A stretch of 9,978 bases of DNA from Treponema sp. UBA4328. GTDB lineage: Bacteria > Spirochaetota > Spirochaetia > Treponematales > Treponemataceae. Below are positions 1 through 6,509 of the stretch, piece after piece. Below the pieces are notes generated by a model. It worked only from the letters and a program-made list of their open reading frames with translations. It was not told the DNA's origin and searched no databases. Made by a program: the position numbers and the translations under genes. Positions within the stretch are counted from its first letter, which is position 1. Each line of letters begins with the position of its first letter. The stretch lies in the NCBI GenBank assembly GCA_002394465.1, contig DGTU01000039.1:1-9978 (forward strand), written 5' to 3'.

Positions 1-1098
1 GAGTTTGACCGTTTTAATGAGTTTTACCCTGAAATTGAACTGACTTATTCTTACCTTGACAACTATAGAACGATAATAAAATCTGCCTTGTCCAGCGGGG
101 CTGCTCCTGACATCTATATGACTTTTCCATGGATGCTGGACTGGGAGGAATATAAAATTCTTCTGGACTGTGCAGAAAATCTGGATGATAAAAAAAGGAC
201 CGGTATTGATCTTTCTGCACTCAGAAGTGAACTTGTCTGCCGTACAAAGGACGGAAAAGTTCCCATGGTTCCGGTTTTGTCAGGCTCCTACGGAATGCTT
301 GTAAATGAAGATCTGTTTAAAAAAGAGGGAATTAAAATTCCAGGCAATTATAAGGAACTTATAGATGCCTGTTCCGGTTTGAAGGCAGCAGGTTATAAAA
401 GTCCGGTTATGGTCTATGTAGATAATTTTATGGGGCTTCCGGTGATTTATTCATATTTCTGTAAATCAATCCTGAATAAGCCAGATGCAGTTGAAAGCCT
501 TAACAGTCTAAAGCCTGATGCAGGTAAATATCTCAGACCTGCCTTAGAGAGGGTACAGGATTTTATGCAGGGCGGTTTTATTGATTTAGAAGAATGCCGC
601 TTGATTAAAGACAAATACAATGCTGTAATCATGCGCTTTTTTGAAGGAGATGTTCCTGTAATGCTGTGTGATGCCGATACGGTTTCTGGAACATTAAAGC
701 GGGAGTCTCAGTCACAGGCTTTTTCCGCAAGCCCGTTTAAATACAGTTTTTACACTTTTCCTGCCTCAGACGAAGGAAGTGATTTTGTAAATTCCGTTGC
801 CGTAGGTTTTTCTGTAAATAAAAATTCTGCAAATCTCCAGGCGGTAAATGAATTCATGCGCTTTCTTGTAAGAACGGAGGAACTCAATAATCTTGCAAAA
901 ATAAAGCGTCTGATTACGGCTTCAAAGGACTATTCTTTTGATGAAATCTATTCACCTTTGAGTGCTTCAACTCCGCTGTATCTGAATGAACTTGGTCTTG
1001 TGGATACTGCAAACGAACAGATGAGAAAGGCCGTTTATCAGGTTATGCTGGGTAATATGAGTGTTGATGAGGCCGCTTCTTTTTACGGCAAATTTTAA
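1..1098 (+). CDS. Extracellular solute-binding protein of a sugar-type ABC transporter, 5'-truncated
   Basis: Probable high-affinity binding protein that captures a sugar or oligosaccharide outside the cytoplasmic membrane and hands it to an ABC permease. The frame is open from the first base of the window to a TAA at 1096-1098, giving 365 visible residues. The family usually has about 410-450, so the signal peptide and roughly the first 50-80 residues lie upstream. A TTG at 88 is only an internal codon: the in-frame residues before it (FNEFYPEIELTYSYLD) already read as the first beta-alpha unit of family-1 binding proteins. Other family-like segments are SSGAAPDIYMTF (about 31-42), the SGSYGMLVNEDLFKKEGI stretch (about 94-111) that lines the cleft in relatives, and FFEGDVPVMLCDAD (about 213-226). 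The C-terminal helices (NEFMRFLVRTEELN) also fit. No permease genes are seen downstream; the gene ends at a terminator. The ligand cannot be read from the sequence. Confidence 0.85.
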   Translation, partial: EFDRFNEFYPEIELTYSYLDNYRTIIKSALSSGAAPDIYMTFPWMLDWEEYKILLDCAENLDDKKRTGIDLSALRSELVCRTKDGKVPMVPVLSGSYGMLVNEDLFKKEGIKIPGNYKELIDACSGLKAAGYKSPVMVYVDNFMGLPVIYSYFCKSILNKPDAVESLNSLKPDAGKYLRPALERVQDFMQGGFIDLEECRLIKDKYNAVIMRFFEGDVPVMLCDADTVSGTLKRESQSQAFSASPFKYSFYTFPASDEGSDFVNSVAVGFSVNKNSANLQAVNEFMRFLVRTEELNNLAKIKRLITASKDYSFDEIYSPLSASTPLYLNELGLVDTANEQMRKAVYQVMLGNMSVDEAASFYGKF

Positions 1099-1150
1099 GA
1101 AATATCTGCTGGTTTTTAAATCAACTTTAACTGTCTGCTTTCCTCTGCCA

Positions 1151-1179
1151 GTGATTCCCGCATCAAGTGCGGGAATGAC
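1151..1179. repeat. dRS3-like palindromic intergenic repeat
   Basis: A 29-bp dyad with perfect 9-bp arms, ATTCCCGCA (1154-1162) and TGCGGGAAT (1168-1176), around the loop TCAAG. Two more pairs (GT/AC) follow outside a G/G mismatch. The ATTCCC-N-GGGAAT design resembles the Neisseria dRS3 type of dispersed repeat, here with an 11-base core. It sits between the stop of the binding-protein gene and the bidirectional terminator. It has no T-tract of its own, so it is more likely a dispersed repeat or an mRNA 3'-end hairpin than a terminator. Copy number in the genome cannot be judged from this window. Confidence 0.6.
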
Positions 1180-1214
1180 AAAAAAAACAGCCTCATGTGA
1201 GGCTGTTTTTTTTT
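1180..1214. terminator. Bidirectional rho-independent terminator between converging genes
   Basis: An A8 run (1180-1187), a 7-8 bp GC-rich stem CAGCCTCA / TGAGGCTG (1188-1195 with 1198-1205, effectively a tetraloop ATGT), then a T9 run (1206-1214). The T-tract on each strand lets it end both the plus-strand binding-protein transcript and the minus-strand lipoprotein transcript, whose stop is at 1236. Confidence 0.9.
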
Positions 1215-1235
1215 ATGAATCCGCTTTATCGGCTC

Positions 1236-1892
1236 TTACTGCCGGTATTTGATGAAGATTCCGCCGTTGCAGAAAGCGTACTTGCGTCTTTTATGCTTTT
1301 TTATAAGCTCTGAACGTTTGAATTCACTGCCGTCACCCGGATCCCTTGAGTACAGTTCACCGTTTTTTAAGTATGTCAGTACGTAATGAATGCCGAGAGG
1401 GCTCGGGTCATTTTTTAACGGCGGTTTGGATTTGATGATTTCGATGCAGTAGTCATAGTCTGAAAATTCGCTTTCAAATCCTGCTGAGAGTTCTGTGTCT
1501 GTAAAACTGAGGTCCGCTGCCATATCTGTAAGCAGGATTTCAGCTTCAGTCTGCGGATTCTGCGGTAATTTTAATACTGCTTCATCAGCATATGCTGCTG
1601 TCAGGGCTGTAAGCTTTACCGGATTGCAGTAGCCCTCAAGCCATTCATATTCTCCGCATTCTCCTTCAGCGTACTTTGTGGCTGCATAAAAAATATCGGC
1701 ATTTTCCTTTACGTGTTTTTTTGTATAGCGTTCCGTTTTTGTCAGGAAATATGAGAGTGAGTATGCACCGCAGGCTCTTGAACCCTTCGGAAGCCATTTA
1801 TATACTTCTCCGTCCTCTTCTACGTCTTCGCATGAAGAATACATGAATGCGCAGAGAAGAACTAAAGATGCAAGTTTAATGAGTTTTTTCAC
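1236..1892 (-). CDS. Putative lipoprotein with a C39/papain-like cysteine-peptidase-like domain
   Basis: A 218-residue envelope protein of uncertain function. The start is GTG at 1890-1892, preceded on the coding strand by GGAG with a 7-base spacer. The N-terminus is MKKLIKLASLVLLCAFMYSSC: basic residues, a hydrophobic core and Cys21 as probable lipidation site, allowing for the relaxed lipoboxes of spirochaetes. After an acidic linker comes RACGAYSLSYFL with Cys41, which resembles the nucleophile block of C39-like peptidases (CG-x-x-SL). Near the C-terminus, IHYVLTYLKNGELYSRDPG supplies His169 and Asp184 with the H...DP(G) spacing of the second C39-like block. The Cys-His-Asp order fits a papain-like fold, but similarity is by eye only, and the usual upstream oxyanion Gln is not evident. 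It could be an inactive or non-peptidase relative. It lies 83 bases downstream of the pectin esterase on the same strand and could be co-transcribed with it. It ends at a shared bidirectional terminator. Confidence 0.75.
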   Translation of the reverse strand: MKKLIKLASLVLLCAFMYSSCEDVEEDGEVYKWLPKGSRACGAYSLSYFLTKTERYTKKHVKENADIFYAATKYAEGECGEYEWLEGYCNPVKLTALTAAYADEAVLKLPQNPQTEAEILLTDMAADLSFTDTELSAGFESEFSDYDYCIEIIKSKPPLKNDPSPLGIHYVLTYLKNGELYSRDPGDGSEFKRSELIKKHKRRKYAFCNGGIFIKYRQ

Positions 1893-1905
1893 GTTTAATC
1901 TCCGG

Positions 1906-1945
1906 TTTTATATTATTACTTCCTGAAGGAAATAATAATATAAAA
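1906..1945 (-). repeat. Near-perfect 18-bp AT-rich palindrome upstream of the lipoprotein gene
   Basis: The arms 1906-1923 and 1928-1945 are complementary over 18 bp around a 4-base loop. The single exception (1919 with 1932) becomes a G-U pair in minus-strand RNA, so a fully paired 18-bp hairpin can form in that direction. It lies between the stop of the esterase gene (1976) and the GTG of the lipoprotein gene, and ends only a few bases before that gene's GGAG. No T-tract follows it in the minus direction (next bases are CCGGAG), so it does not look like a normal terminator. It could be an operator, an mRNA-stabilising or translation-modulating hairpin, or a small dispersed palindrome. Confidence 0.7.
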
Positions 1946-1975
1946 GGACGTCTTATGCACTACCACAATGGAAAC

Positions 1976-4900
1976 TTATTTTATTGAATCCATGCTTTTC
2001 TGAATCTGTTCTTTCCAGTATTTATTTTCGCATTCAATTTTTCCGCTGCTGTTTACAGTGAACATCAGTGAGCCGTCGGCGTTTTCTCCGATAACCTTTG
2101 CCGGATGAATGATGCTCGGTGCAAGTTCCGGAATCTGCTTTTTGATTGCCTTTGCAAACTCTGCTGCAAGTGCAAAGCCTCCGAGCTTGTTGTTGTGCGT
2201 GCTGTCTCCAGGTGACATGATTGCACGTGCCTGAGAATCGTTTCCGTTGTCTGCATAGGCTTTTTCATAAAGCGCCTTCGTGAATTCAAATCCGTCGATG
2301 AGTATTACGTTTTCTTCCTTTGCGAGCTGCTTTACGGCTTCAACGTATGCGTTGTTCTTTGTCGCGTATTTTGCTGCAGGATTTTTCTTCCCTGTGTCTT
2401 CTGAGTCGTGATGAGGATTCAGGCGGATTTTTCCCTTGTCTGCAAAATATTTGCGTGCTACAGGAGTTACGAGAACAGGTGTTGCTCCGGCTTTTCTTGC
2501 GACTTCAATGTACTGTTTGAGATACCATTTGTAGGTTCCGCCGCAGTCCCATGAATAGAAGAGGTCACCGTATTTTGCTGAATAACTTGCAGGTGTCGGA
2601 ACTTTTTTGCCTTCCGTTACAGGATATATTCCCTTTGAATCAGGAATTCCAAGCGGTACGAACCTGTCTTCGAGATAGCCTGTTTCGTTGTGGCAGTCGT
2701 TGTGCCCGAACTGGATGAAAAGCCAGTCGCCTTTTGAAATGTTTGCAGCGATTTTATCCAGCGTTCCTTCGTTTATGAAGTTGCGTGTTGATCGTCCGCC
2801 GTTTGCGTAATTCTGTACGCTTACGTTTGAACTGAAGAAGGCCTGAAGGAATTCACCCCATGCACCTTCATTTCTCGTCTTTCCCTGACTCCACATTCCC
2901 TGTGCACTGTAGTCCTTGCAGGTTGAGTCGGAAGCAAGGAAAATGTTTACCTTCCCTTCTGCGCGCGGAATGTCCCTGGCGGCATTTGCCGGAACGGCGT
3001 ATCCTTCCCTGATTTCTGCTTCAAGTTTCTGAGTTACCGGTGCGAGCTTCTTTGAGCCTCGGGTTTTCGGAGTAACTTTAACCGTAATGCGGGAATTGCT
3101 GTCTTCCTTTTTGAGGAGGTAGGTTTTGTCAGCAAATCCTGTGCTCTGTTTTACGAGGGTTTCCTTTCCGTCTTTTACGCGGTACCACTGAATCAGCGAT
3201 TCGTCTTCAGAATCGAATTTGCCGAGAGAGTAGTGGAGCGTAATCGTGTGTCCCGGGTAAGGCGTGTTTATGTCATCATCTGTCGTAAGCGTAAGTTTCT
3301 TGAGTTTAGGCTCACCTGAAATGCCCTTTGTATAGTATGCGCTTTTCCAGCCTTCAAGCCAGGTTTCAATGTCATAGCCTGCAGCAGAGGCCAGGACTTT
3401 TCCCGGTGTTCGCCTTGAAGTATCGGCCGGAGAATCATTCCACATTGTGTTGAACTCAGCAAAGCCTGCGTTTTCAGGTTTGTTGCCGCTCATGTCGGTC
3501 CAGCCTTCCGGAAGGATTACGTTTTCAGATGAAAGGATTGTATTTATCCATGCAACCTTTGCAGCCGGTCCCCACGGGCGTCCAAGATAACCCGGAGCCT
3601 GCCTTGAGTTTGAATCCTGAGTGATCAGACAGTTGTAGAAAAGATAGCCTTTGCCCTTTGAGTTTTTTACCGCCGTGATGTAGCCTGACTGGTTTGTGTC
3701 TGAGTATCCGCTCCAGCAGATTTCGCAGCTGTCAAAAACGGTATTTCCTTCTTCTCCGAAGATAAAGTCTGTATTTCCTTCAATGTAGCAGTTCCTGTAA
3801 TACTGTTTTGTCAGGTTCTTTCCCGTATAAAGGGTGTCCTGAACTCCGAGGAAGCGGCATTTAAGGAATTCAGCCCTGTCAGCTTCAACGCATATTGCTG
3901 CAGAGCGTTCTGTTGCGGCCTTTGACCTTACGTCTGAATTCAGTTTGCGTACAAACGGAAGTGAACCGTCTGCTTCAACTCCGTCTGCAATTTCTTCGTC
4001 CGTTACGTACCTGTTGAATGAAGCTTCAAAGGTGATTCCTTCTGCCCTGAAGCCTTCTGCGGATGACTTTACATAAGTTGCAGCGCCCCATTTGACTGCA
4101 GGTGCCTTACTGAACTTATCGTATGCGTTGTCTTCATTGTAAAAGCCTGACAGGTCTGCTGAATAGTATCTGTAGCCGATTCCGTAATACCAGGTAAGCT
4201 TAACTTCTTTTTCCGGTGTGTCATTCATGAGGGTGATGTAAGGAACATCGATTATAACCTGTTCGCGGTATACTCCCGGTGCAATGTGAATCGTAATTCT
4301 GTCTGCTTCTGATTTCGGAGCCATTGCCTTTGCTGCAGCAACTGCTTCGCGTACCGTACGGTAATCGCCTTTCTTTGCTCCGACCGTAATCTTTTTCTTA
4401 AGTTTAAGCTGGGCTGTGGAAACTGTTTTTGGAGAAAGCTTAATGTCTTTGCTTACGGCTTTTCCCTTTACAACAATGTGGTTCATTGTCCTGTAAGATG
4501 GAGTTTCGGCATCTGCTTCGTAATTTCCGTCCCTGAGTTTTGCTGAATATTTTCCGCCTGAGACAGCTCCTTCGTAAACATAGCCGTCATCAAGATTTTT
4601 GAATTTTACGGCTGAAGGAGTTTCCGTTCCTCCGAAGAATGAACCTGAAACCTCGTATACCGGGCGTTTTTCGAGGGTTATGTCTTTTGTAAAGGCCTGT
4701 GTTCCTTCAAAATCTGTTTTACCCTTTATCTGATAGTCTTTTGCGCCTTCAAGAACTGCACTGTATGATACGGAAGGTTCAATATCACCCCTGTAAATCC
4801 ACTGTCCGTTTTCTTTCCTGCATGGAATTGATACCGGAAGATATGCGCTTCCCTGAGGAGGCAGGAGCTTCAGTTCCATGTCTGAAGATTTGTATGAAGC

Positions 4901-5806
4901 GTCAATGCCGTTTATTTTTCCGCTGATTTCAAAGGTTTTCTGTTCAGCTGCCGTCAGGTTTTTCTTAAGTGCTCCGGAAGCGTTTCCTGCGATGACAAGC
5001 TCTTTGGTCTGTGAAGAAATTCCCCAGCCTTTTATTTCTGAAAGGACTGCCGTGTATGATGCTCCCGGCGCAAGTGAAGTTTTGTATGTGCTTCCGCTTA
5101 TTGAAGCCGGGAAGGACTGTTTTGTTTCCTGATTTACAAAGTTAAGTACTGCCTTTCCCTGCGGCAGTGAAGCAATTGTTCCTGAAACTTCGACTCCCGG
5201 AACCCTTTTAATCCTGAAGAATACAGGCTTTCCTGCTGTGGCTTCAGCGTAGACTTTATATGTTCCGCTGGAAACTGCAGTGTATGTATATGCTTTTGCC
5301 GTCGTGCTTAAGACGCCGGTTTCGTCCTGGCTTCCTTCTTTCTGGCCTTTATCGTCAACTGAGGCAAAATGAACTTTTTCTTCGCCTGAGTTTGAAAGCC
5401 TTGCATAAAAAGTGATCGTGTCGCCTGAGCGTACGTTTTTGAGAAGAAGATAGCGCTTACCCTCTCCGCCCTTGCCGTTGCAGTAATACATTCCGCCCGA
5501 GCAGTATTCGTCTTCGAATTTTGTTGAAGCATAGCCTTGTGAACCGTAATTCTTCTTTCCGTCATAGTATGCACGGTCATTTTTCTCTACGTTTACCGTC
5601 AGGTCTCCGAAAGTTATGTCTCCCGGACTGAATTTTCCGTCGGCAGCAAGAACTTCCAGTTCATCTATTTTTGCAATTGTAATGTGATTTACGGCACCTT
5701 TTTCTTCGATTCCGCCGAAATCCCAGACTTCAGTTTTCCTGTCCTGAGCATGAACAGAAAACAATACACATAATCCGGCAATAAATGCGCCAGCAAGACG
5801 TTTCAT
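1976..5806 (-). CDS. Secreted bifunctional pectin esterase: CE8 pectin methylesterase fused to CE12 acetylesterase
   Basis: Predicted to strip methyl esters from homogalacturonan and acetyl groups from rhamnogalacturonan/pectin outside the cytoplasmic membrane. The ATG at 5804-5806 follows CGGAGG with an 8-base spacer. Domains in the 1276 residues: signal peptide 1-20 (cleavage after SVHA); an all-beta-looking domain about 21-205 beginning VWDFGG; three beta-sandwich modules about 206-290, 291-382 and 383-460, each opening with a V/I-SG motif; a CE8 beta-helix about 470-820; an Ig-like linker about 830-935; and a CE12 SGNH hydrolase about 952-1230. CE8 catalytic residues are visible: Gln656-Asp657 (GVQDTLYT), Asp680 (GNTDFIFG), Arg743 and Trp745 (LGRPWGP). 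CE12 shows Ser961 (SDST), Gly1004 (NGGRS), Asn1036 (GHND), and Asp1201/His1204 (DSTH). Single-domain relatives are about 300-450 and 250 residues, so this is a true fusion, with no frameshift seen. It has its own promoter and is divergent from the outer-membrane protein gene. Confidence 0.95.
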   Translation of the reverse strand: MKRLAGAFIAGLCVLFSVHAQDRKTEVWDFGGIEEKGAVNHITIAKIDELEVLAADGKFSPGDITFGDLTVNVEKNDRAYYDGKKNYGSQGYASTKFEDEYCSGGMYYCNGKGGEGKRYLLLKNVRSGDTITFYARLSNSGEEKVHFASVDDKGQKEGSQDETGVLSTTAKAYTYTAVSSGTYKVYAEATAGKPVFFRIKRVPGVEVSGTIASLPQGKAVLNFVNQETKQSFPASISGSTYKTSLAPGASYTAVLSEIKGWGISSQTKELVIAGNASGALKKNLTAAEQKTFEISGKINGIDASYKSSDMELKLLPPQGSAYLPVSIPCRKENGQWIYRGDIEPSVSYSAVLEGAKDYQIKGKTDFEGTQAFTKDITLEKRPVYEVSGSFFGGTETPSAVKFKNLDDGYVYEGAVSGGKYSAKLRDGNYEADAETPSYRTMNHIVVKGKAVSKDIKLSPKTVSTAQLKLKKKITVGAKKGDYRTVREAVAAAKAMAPKSEADRITIHIAPGVYREQVIIDVPYITLMNDTPEKEVKLTWYYGIGYRYYSADLSGFYNEDNAYDKFSKAPAVKWGAATYVKSSAEGFRAEGITFEASFNRYVTDEEIADGVEADGSLPFVRKLNSDVRSKAATERSAAICVEADRAEFLKCRFLGVQDTLYTGKNLTKQYYRNCYIEGNTDFIFGEEGNTVFDSCEICWSGYSDTNQSGYITAVKNSKGKGYLFYNCLITQDSNSRQAPGYLGRPWGPAAKVAWINTILSSENVILPEGWTDMSGNKPENAGFAEFNTMWNDSPADTSRRTPGKVLASAAGYDIETWLEGWKSAYYTKGISGEPKLKKLTLTTDDDINTPYPGHTITLHYSLGKFDSEDESLIQWYRVKDGKETLVKQSTGFADKTYLLKKEDSNSRITVKVTPKTRGSKKLAPVTQKLEAEIREGYAVPANAARDIPRAEGKVNIFLASDSTCKDYSAQGMWSQGKTRNEGAWGEFLQAFFSSNVSVQNYANGGRSTRNFINEGTLDKIAANISKGDWLFIQFGHNDCHNETGYLEDRFVPLGIPDSKGIYPVTEGKKVPTPASYSAKYGDLFYSWDCGGTYKWYLKQYIEVARKAGATPVLVTPVARKYFADKGKIRLNPHHDSEDTGKKNPAAKYATKNNAYVEAVKQLAKEENVILIDGFEFTKALYEKAYADNGNDSQARAIMSPGDSTHNNKLGGFALAAEFAKAIKKQIPELAPSIIHPAKVIGENADGSLMFTVNSSGKIECENKYWKEQIQKSMDSIK

Positions 5807-5826
5807 TTTTAAATCCTCCGCTGTCT

Positions 5827-5855
5827 ATTTTAGCGGGCAGAAGAAATCTCATCAA
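5827..5855 (-). promoter_or_regulatory. Sigma70-type promoter of the pectin esterase gene
   Basis: On the minus strand, TTGATG (5850-5855) and TAAAAT (5827-5832) are separated by exactly 17 bases. Transcription would begin near 5820, just upstream of or beside the CGGAGG ribosome binding site at 5815-5820, giving a very short leader. The hexamers match consensus at 4/6 and 5/6. Confidence 0.6.
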
Positions 5856-5883
5856 ATGAATATGCATCAGAATAATGATTTTT

Positions 5884-5889
5884 TATAAT
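5884..5889 (+). promoter_or_regulatory. Candidate -10 element for the outer-membrane protein gene
   Basis: A perfect TATAAT on the plus strand, 51 bases before the ATG at 5941. No good -35 hexamer is found 15-19 bases upstream (best is TATGCA at 5861), so the promoter may be weak or activator-dependent. Its upstream region overlaps the space before the divergent esterase promoter. Confidence 0.45.
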
Positions 5890-5940
5890 ACTCTTAAAAA
5901 GAATATGGAAAAATCCTTCAGGATAGACGATAATAAGGGT

Positions 5941-6507
5941 ATGAAGAAAATTCTTTTTTTACTGGCACTTTTAATGCCGGCTTTCAGTCTTTTTGCAGAA
6001 GAATCCGCTAAGAATAAAGTTGAGTTCGGACTCGGCTCGGGATATGTTTTCTATGGTGACACCGCACGTAAGCGTATTGATAAAATTTCCGGTTCAAGCC
6101 AGTTTATTGTGGCCGGTGATGCCGCATATCTTGTCCGCCTCAACGGACCCGTTTATTTCTGTCTCGGCGGTGATTTGACGTTTGACGCACACTGGAAGGG
6201 CTCTGATCACGTATATTGCTGGGATTACTGTTTTGATGCAGGCTTCAGGATTTATCCGGGACTTGCCGGACTTGCATGTACCGTGAACTACTGTCTGGGA
6301 AGACGTACGGACTTTATTGAACTCCCTGGTGAACCGGGTACAGAGTCAAGTTCATGGGGAAACGGATTTAAATTCGGAATTGCCTATGACTTTTCATACA
6401 ACTCGGACGGATTTGCTCCTGAGGTCGGAATAAATTTCAGGCGTATGCCGCGCGGCGGAAATGAAAGCGACAATATCCTCGGCGTATTCCTGAGGATAAA
6501 AAGCTAG
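5941..6507 (+). CDS. Probable outer-membrane beta-barrel protein
   Basis: A 188-residue exported protein not assigned to a named family. I chose ATG 5941 because it gives a clean signal peptide, MKKILFLLALLMPAFSLFA followed by EES. The in-frame ATGs at 5875 and 5905 add a polar leader, and the first of these overlaps the candidate -10 element. No strong ribosome binding site precedes 5941 (an AAGGG lies too close), so translation may be modest. The mature part alternates polar and hydrophobic/aromatic residues in short strands with Gly-rich turns (for example FGLGSGYVFYGD, FCLGGDLTFD, FKFGIAYDFSY). It ends in a strand-like GVFLRIKS. That pattern and length suit a small, roughly eight-stranded barrel like the many small Treponema outer-membrane proteins. 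It is divergent from the pectin esterase and converges with the next gene with a 2-base gap. Confidence 0.75.
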   Translation: MKKILFLLALLMPAFSLFAEESAKNKVEFGLGSGYVFYGDTARKRIDKISGSSQFIVAGDAAYLVRLNGPVYFCLGGDLTFDAHWKGSDHVYCWDYCFDAGFRIYPGLAGLACTVNYCLGRRTDFIELPGEPGTESSSWGNGFKFGIAYDFSYNSDGFAPEVGINFRRMPRGGNESDNILGVFLRIKS

Positions 6508-6509
6508 AA

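Noticed and set aside
1906..1945. The palindrome as a rho-independent terminator of the esterase gene
   Set aside because: In the minus direction the stem is followed by CCGGAG rather than a T-run, and the stem is mostly AT.
5875..5940. Longer start for the outer-membrane protein at ATG 5875 or 5905
   Set aside because: The first overlaps the candidate TATAAT, and both put polar residues ahead of the signal peptide that starts at 5941.
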